This document shows positions 6,176-10,050 of a DNA stretch of 10,050 bases, piece by piece. The DNA lies in NCBI GenBank assembly GCA_023460715.1, contig JAEWPH010000252.1:1-10050 (forward strand), written 5' to 3'. The stretch's first letter is position 1. Each line of letters opens with the position of its first letter. A program made the position numbers and the translations under genes. The DNA is from Pseudomonadota bacterium (GTDB lineage: Bacteria; Pseudomonadota; Gammaproteobacteria; Burkholderiales; Burkholderiaceae_C). The notes under the pieces are model-generated. The model ran no database searches and was not told the DNA's origin. It saw only the letters and a list, made by a program, of their open reading frames with translations.

Positions 6176-7066
6176 ATGAACTGGGACGACACCCGCATCT
6201 TTCTCGCCCTCACCCGCGCCCGCTCGCTGCGGGCTGCGGCGCGCAGCCTGGGCATCGACCAGGCCACCGCCGGGCGGCGGCTGAACGCGCTGGAGGCCGA
6301 GCTGGGTGCCCGCCTGTTCCTGCGGGCGCGGGACGGCTACCTGCTCACCGCCGCCGGCGAGGCCGCGCTGGCCGCCGCGCGCCGCATGGAGAGCGCGGCG
6401 CTGGACCTGCGCACCAAGGTCGAGGGCCAGGACGAGGAGCCCGGCGGCCTGGTGCGCGTGACCAGCACCGACTCGATCGCCGTGGACCTGCTCCTGCCGG
6501 CCATCGGGCGGCTACAGCAGCGCTGGCCGCAGATCCGCGTGGACCTGCAGGTGTCCACGCAGTTGCTCAGCCTCACGCGCCGGCAGGCCGATATCGCCTT
6601 CCGCAACGTGCGGCCCGACACGCCCGATCTGGTGGTGCGGCGCGTGGCCTCCTGGCCCGTGGGCCTGTTCGCCAGCGCCGTCTACCTGGAGCGCTTCGGC
6701 GTGCCCCAGCCCGAGGACGAACTGCGCGGCCACCACCTCGTCGCCTACGCCCCTTACCTGGAAAATGCGCCCCACCTCACCCTGGCCGGGGTGCCCGCGC
6801 GCCAGGGCCGCATCGCCGCTGCGCTGCCCTCCAGCCTGCTGGTGCGCAAGGCGGTGGCGGCCGGCATCGGTGTGGGCGAGATGCCGCTGTGGATGGGCGA
6901 ACGCGAAGGCCTCACCCGCCTGTGGCCCGACCGCCGCCGGGCGCATGACTACGACGTCTGGCTGGTGCTGCACCCGGACCTGCAGCGCACGGCGCGGGTG
7001 CGGGCGGCGGCGGAGTTCCTGTCGGCGGCGGTGGGTGGGCACCTCGAGCAGCCTGAGGCTGTGTAG
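6176..7066 (+). CDS. LysR-type transcriptional regulator
   Basis: The 296-residue protein begins with a winged helix-turn-helix: MNWDDTRIFLALTRARSLR, then AARSLGIDQATAGRRLNALE and LGARLFLRARDGYLLTAAGE (residues 1-63). This is the LysR DNA-binding domain. A linker helix and a two-lobed effector domain follow (about 90-285), with the usual PDLVVRRVASWPVGLFAS and a hydrophobic LVRKAVAAGIGVGEMPLWM. Length is normal for the family. The ATG at 6176 is the only sensible start, although no Shine-Dalgarno is seen. The gene is divergent from the quinone oxidoreductase and likely regulates it and itself through the dyads between them. The inducer is unknown; quinones or other electrophiles would be a guess based on the neighbour. 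Confidence 0.93.
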   Translation: MNWDDTRIFLALTRARSLRAAARSLGIDQATAGRRLNALEAELGARLFLRARDGYLLTAAGEAALAAARRMESAALDLRTKVEGQDEEPGGLVRVTSTDSIAVDLLLPAIGRLQQRWPQIRVDLQVSTQLLSLTRRQADIAFRNVRPDTPDLVVRRVASWPVGLFASAVYLERFGVPQPEDELRGHHLVAYAPYLENAPHLTLAGVPARQGRIAAALPSSLLVRKAVAAGIGVGEMPLWMGEREGLTRLWPDRRRAHDYDVWLVLHPDLQRTARVRAAAEFLSAAVGGHLEQPEAV

Positions 7067-7188
7067 CGGAGCAGCGGCCGGTGGTGCCGCCATTGGTTGG
7101 GTGCGGCCGGCCAGAATCCGGGCACCCCGACTCGCTGGAGCGATGCGATCCGCCGGAATCAAAGGCACGGTGTCGATGGAGCGGGTTC

Positions 7189-7475
7189 ACGGTCGAGGAT
7201 GTGCTGCATGCTCATCCACCGTGGTCGCCCAGCCGGACGCCCGCTGGGGGGAGGTGCCCTGCGCCTACGTCGAACTCAAGGCCGGTGTGAGCGCGCCGAC
7301 GCAGGAGGCGCTCATCGCGTTCTGCCGCGAGCGGCTGGCGCACTTCAAGTGCCCGAAGCGCGTGGTCTTCCATGCGCTTCCGAAGACGGCGACCGGCAAG
7401 ATCCAGAAGTTCTTGCTGAGGCAGGAGGCCGGCAGCCAGCGGGCCATCACGCAACTGGCGGAGCACGGCAGCTGA
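7189..7475 (+). pseudogene. Remnant of an AMP-forming acyl-CoA synthetase (C-terminal end, frameshifted)
   Basis: Two frames carry successive parts of the same C-terminal domain. From 7189 one frame reads TVEDVLHAHP. From 7221 a second frame reads VVAQPDARWGEVPCAYVELKAG, broken here only by the reading limit of this note into VVAQPDARWG and EVPCAYVELKAG. It continues to LAHFKCPKRVVFHALPKTATGKIQKFLLR and a stop at 7473-7475. This is the mobile C-terminal domain of the acyl-adenylate ligase superfamily; the Lys of PKTATGKIQK is the adenylation lysine. The usual residues between HP and VVAQPD are missing, so an out-of-frame deletion, possibly between short CCGTG-type repeats, explains the shift. 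The large N-terminal domain (some 400 residues) is absent, being replaced by the LysR gene and 122 nt of unrecognised DNA (7067-7188). It is not expected to make a working enzyme. Confidence 0.85.
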
Positions 7476-7644
7476 CCGAGGCCGCAGAGGGCGCCGCTCT
7501 GCGCCGGAGCCCGGCCCTCGCGCGGGCTGCCGCCCGGCGGGCGCTTGCCCGGCTCAGCGCACCGGGCCCCGGGTAATGCCCCGTGCATCCGCCGCTGCGC
7601 CCGCCTAAGCTGCCGTCTCCACCACAACGATTCGGAGACCTCCC

Positions 7645-8613
7645 ATGCGCTTGCGCACCTGGCTTGCCGCCACCGCCTTGACCCTGACTTCCGTGGCCGC
7701 GCTGGCCCAGCAGGGCTTTCCGTCCAAACCCATTCGCGTGGTCATCGGTTTTCCGGCCGGCGGGCCGCTGGACCAGCATGCGCGGTTGCTGACCGAGAAG
7801 CTGCAGGCGGTGCTGGGCCAGCCGGTGGTGGTGGACTACAAGGCCGGAGCGGGCGGCACGGTGGGCGCGCAGGACGTGATGAAGGCGCCGCCCGATGGCC
7901 ACACGCTGATGCTGGCCAACACGGGCGTGATGGTCATCAACCCGGCGCTGTACAGCCGGCTGCCCTACGCCACGCTCAAGGACTTCACGCCCATCGCGCG
8001 CACGGCGATGCAGCCGCTGGCGCTGCTGGTCAACCCCAAGCTGCCGGCGCAGAACCTGCAGGAATTCATCGCCTATGCCAAGGCGCGGCCGGGGCAGGTC
8101 AACTTCGGCTCGGCGGGCAATGGCGGCATCAGCCACCTGGTGCCGGAGATGTTCAAGACCGCCACGGGGCTGTTCATGGTGCACATCCCCTACCGCGGCA
8201 GCGCGCCGGCCTTCACCGACCTGATGGGCGGGCAGGTGCAGTTCATGGCCGAGAGCATTCCGCAGGCCGCCGCGTACCACAAGCAGGGCAAGGTGCGCGC
8301 GCTGGCCGTCACCAGCCGTGAGCGCAACCCGGCGCTGCCCGAGGTGCCCACGGTGATCGAGAGCGGCATCAAGAACTTCGAGGTGGTGGGTTTCTACGGC
8401 TTCCTGGCGCCTGCCGGCACGCCCAAGGAGGTGGTGGCCAAGCTCAGCGACGCCTTCGGCCAGGTGATGCAGTCGGCCGAGGTGAAGAACCGCATGGTGA
8501 GCCAGGGCGCCGACCCGGCCTACCTGGGCGCCGAGGACTTTGCGAAGTTCCTGGCGAGCGAGATGCCGCGCTGGGCCACGGCGGTGAAGCAGTCCGGCGC
8601 CAAGCTGGATTGA
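7645..8613 (+). CDS. Bug-family (TctC-type) periplasmic solute-binding protein
   Basis: The 322-residue protein starts with a classical signal peptide: basic MRLR, a hydrophobic core, and ALA at 19-21 before QQGFPSKP, so cleavage after residue 21 is expected. The mature part has the Bug pattern: PIRVVIGFPAGGPLDQHAR near the N-terminus, GQPVVVDYKAGAGGTVGAQ, PDGHTLMLAN, FGSAGNGGISHL, and near the end FYGFLAPAGTPKEVVAKL. Bug proteins bind carboxylates or other small organic molecules in the periplasm, and some serve the tripartite tricarboxylate transporter. They are greatly expanded in Burkholderiales, where most are orphans. No TctA/TctB membrane genes are visible here, so this is an orphan within the window and the ligand is unknown. 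GGAG at 7634-7637 gives a good ribosome binding site, 7 nt before the ATG. Upstream 7476-7644 is extremely GC-rich with no gene. Downstream it converges with the MscS-type gene. Confidence 0.94.
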   Translation: MRLRTWLAATALTLTSVAALAQQGFPSKPIRVVIGFPAGGPLDQHARLLTEKLQAVLGQPVVVDYKAGAGGTVGAQDVMKAPPDGHTLMLANTGVMVINPALYSRLPYATLKDFTPIARTAMQPLALLVNPKLPAQNLQEFIAYAKARPGQVNFGSAGNGGISHLVPEMFKTATGLFMVHIPYRGSAPAFTDLMGGQVQFMAESIPQAAAYHKQGKVRALAVTSRERNPALPEVPTVIESGIKNFEVVGFYGFLAPAGTPKEVVAKLSDAFGQVMQSAEVKNRMVSQGADPAYLGAEDFAKFLASEMPRWATAVKQSGAKLD

Positions 8614-8655
8614 GAAGTCCGCTCGGCCACTCCGGATTCATTCACGCCATCTGAG

Positions 8656-8667
8656 CGCGGCGCCGCG
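8656..8667. other. 12-bp perfect palindrome between convergent genes
   Basis: CGCGGCGCCGCG is fully self-complementary and lies 42 nt after the stop of the Bug gene. TTACAAGCGTTTT follows on the plus strand. It could contribute to termination of the Bug transcript, but the stem is only 4 bp with a 4-nt loop and the T-run is distant, so this is weak. Confidence 0.3.
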
Positions 8668-8681
8668 TTACAAGCGTTTTA

Positions 8682-8730
8682 GGCCGCTGGCGCTTATCTG
8701 GTAAGCGCAAGCAGATATCAACTATGTAGC
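8682..8730 (-). repeat. 49-nt hairpin repeat, copy D (end of MscS-type gene)
   Basis: On the minus strand it starts GCTAC, has TTGCGCTT and AAGCGCCA in the same places as copy B, and ends GGCCTAAA. The inner stem GCGCTTA / TAAGCGC (8690-8696 and 8702-8708, 5-nt loop) is perfect. The first hairpin is weaker (GCTAC / ATATC). The first nine bases are coding: the last two codons (GCT ACA) and the TAG stop of the MscS-type gene lie inside the repeat. It occupies the space between two convergent genes, where a bidirectional hairpin may end or protect both transcripts. Confidence 0.85.
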
Positions 8731-10050
8731 GGTCGGCGCTGCGCCCGCAGCCCCGGCAGGGCCCTGGGGCTGCGGCACCGCGACGGTGGGCAGCGCAGGG
8801 GCCGCATCCGCTGCGGCGGGCGCGGGGGCATGGGGCGCCACGCTGGTCGATGCCGGTGGCGACAGGGCCAGACCGGCGCCGCGCAGCGATTCCAGGATGG
8901 TGAACAGCAGGTCGCTCTTCACGCCGCCGGCGTTGCGCGGGTTGCTCACGTAGCCGATGGCCAGGAAGGTGAGCGTGCCGCTGACGATGTCCTCCAGCGT
9001 GACGCTGGGCTCGGGGTTGTCCAGGATGCTCTCGTGCGCCTGGAAGGCCTCCAGGATCAGGGCGCGCATGCGCTTGGCGTCCGTGTCCAGCGGTGCAGGC
9101 AGGCGCAGCAGCACGCGGCCCGGGGCGCCGGTCAGCGTCATGTTGCGCACGGTCTTGGTGATGAACTCGGAGTTGGGCACGATCACCGTGGAGCGGTCGC
9201 CCAGCTGGATCTCGGTGGCGCGCACGTTCACGCGGCGCACGTCGCCTTCGGTGGTGCCCAGCACCACCCAGTCGCCCACCTTCACGGGGCGCTCGGCCAG
9301 CAGGATCAGGCCCGAGATGAAGTTCTGCACGATGGCCTGCAGCCCGAAGCCGATCCCCACCGACAGCGCGCTCGCCACCCACGCGATGCGCTCCACGCTG
9401 ATGCCCAGGCCCGCCAGCGCGATGGCCACCACCACGATGCCGCCCACGTAGCCCAGCAGCGTCGTGATGGAGCTGCGCATGCCCGGCTCCAGCGAGGTGT
9501 TGGGAAAGTAGCGCTCGCTCAGCCAGCGCTTGACCACGCGGATCATCAGCAGCCCGGCGATGATCACCGCCAGGGCCGTGAGCAGCGCCTGCGGGGCGAG
9601 GGTGATGTCGCCCACCTTCAGGCTGTGGTCCACGGTGGTGCCACGGCGGAAGACCTCGTCCGGCCCCGTGCCGAACGGCGCCATCAGCGCGATCACCATG
9701 TAGAAGAACAGCGCCACGCGCACCACGCCCGAGACCAGCACCGAGGCCTGGTCCAGCAGCTTGGCGTCCAGCCCCAGGCCCTTGTGCAGCCGCTCGCCGA
9801 AGCCGCCCTTGGACGAGAGCAGGGCTTCGCACAGGTCGTCCGCCAGCTGGATCAGGAGGTAGGTGGTGGCGAACACCACGGCGCTCCACACCATCTGCCG
9901 GGCCAGCGTGCCGGCCAGCGCCACGTAGCCGAAGGCGACCAGCAGCACCGTGGCCGTGGTGGCCACGCCGGCGCAGGCGATCAGCAGCCCGACCCACACC
10001 GGGCGGGCAGGAGGCGGGGCCGCCGGCGCTGCGGCTTCGCCGTCCTGCGC
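8722..10050 (-). CDS. MscS-family mechanosensitive ion channel, C-terminal part, truncated by window edge
   Basis: The frame is open through the right edge (442 codons visible plus stop). The GTG at 9999 that could serve as a start is preceded by an in-frame Ala/Pro-rich stretch without a stop, so the gene is taken as 5'-partial. Several hydrophobic helices precede the pore region (visible residues about 20-47, 53-69, 107-125, 152-172, 199-217). The pore helix and its exit follow in ALSVGIGFGLQAIVQNFISG (about 228-247), then LAERPVKVGDWVVLG and the beta-domain VIVPNSEFITKTVRN, which are the hallmarks of MscS. Large relatives carry an N-terminal periplasmic region plus extra helices, which would lie outside the window. 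MscS-type channels open under membrane tension and release osmolytes. After the MscS fold a tail of about 40 residues is rich in Ala and Pro and looks disordered. The last two codons and the stop belong to the 49-nt repeat copy D. Confidence 0.92.
   Translation of the reverse strand, partial: AQDGEAAAPAAPPPARPVWVGLLIACAGVATTATVLLVAFGYVALAGTLARQMVWSAVVFATTYLLIQLADDLCEALLSSKGGFGERLHKGLGLDAKLLDQASVLVSGVVRVALFFYMVIALMAPFGTGPDEVFRRGTTVDHSLKVGDITLAPQALLTALAVIIAGLLMIRVVKRWLSERYFPNTSLEPGMRSSITTLLGYVGGIVVVAIALAGLGISVERIAWVASALSVGIGFGLQAIVQNFISGLILLAERPVKVGDWVVLGTTEGDVRRVNVRATEIQLGDRSTVIVPNSEFITKTVRNMTLTGAPGRVLLRLPAPLDTDAKRMRALILEAFQAHESILDNPEPSVTLEDIVSGTLTFLAIGYVSNPRNAGGVKSDLLFTILESLRGAGLALSPPASTSVAPHAPAPAAADAAPALPTVAVPQPQGPAGAAGAAPTAT

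Noticed and set aside
7067..7188. A terminator or further synthetase sequence between the LysR gene and the remnant
   Set aside because: A direct GCGGCCGG pair (7074-7081 and 7103-7110) and imperfect G/C stems exist, but no T-run follows and no ligase residues can be read in any frame.
8642..9997. Second long minus-strand frame over the MscS-type gene
   Set aside because: The Arg/Gly-rich translation shows no membrane helices, whereas the frame ending at 8722 has the MscS pore motif.

Overview
The window is GC-rich (very high G/C at third codon positions) and looks like a chromosomal segment of a beta-proteobacterium of the order Burkholderiales, most likely family Comamonadaceae (Acidovorax/Comamonas-like). 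The reasons are the gene order hemA-prfA-prmC-grxD, a Bug-type solute-binding protein, and three copies of a 49-nt hairpin repeat of a style I associate with Comamonadaceae intergenic DNA. The genus is an inference and was not tested.

Left part, minus strand (1-4618): a partial CNNM/CorC-type membrane protein runs off the left edge. It is separated by a C(UUCG)G-loop intrinsic terminator (678-699) from a housekeeping cluster read right to left: hemA (glutamyl-tRNA reductase), prfA (release factor 1), prmC (which methylates the GGQ glutamine of RF1) and grxD (CGFS monothiol glutaredoxin). The grouping joins tetrapyrrole synthesis, translation termination and Fe-S/thiol homeostasis. A near-consensus -10 box lies directly before hemA, so close to the start codon that a leaderless or near-leaderless transcript is possible. 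Only grxD has a clear Shine-Dalgarno sequence.

Middle (4685-7066): a small three-helix membrane protein diverges from hemA and converges on a zinc-independent quinone oxidoreductase of the MDR family. That gene is divergent from a LysR-type regulator. The 186-nt gap between the two carries nested inverted repeats suitable as an operator.

Right part (7067-10050): a decayed remnant of an AMP-forming acyl-CoA synthetase (only the C-terminal end, with a frameshift), then a complete Bug/TctC-type periplasmic binding protein without visible transporter partners, then convergent to it the C-terminal half of a MscS-family mechanosensitive channel that continues beyond the right edge.

The least expected structure is the repeat family. 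Three ungapped 49-nt copies (2018-2066, 3198-3246, 8682-8730) flank prfA on both sides and supply the last two codons and the stop codon of the MscS-type gene. A probable half copy (4817-4842) lies inside the coding sequence of the small membrane protein. I found no sign of a novel defence, mobile or biosynthetic system; apart from the repeats and the pseudogene this is ordinary chromosomal sequence.
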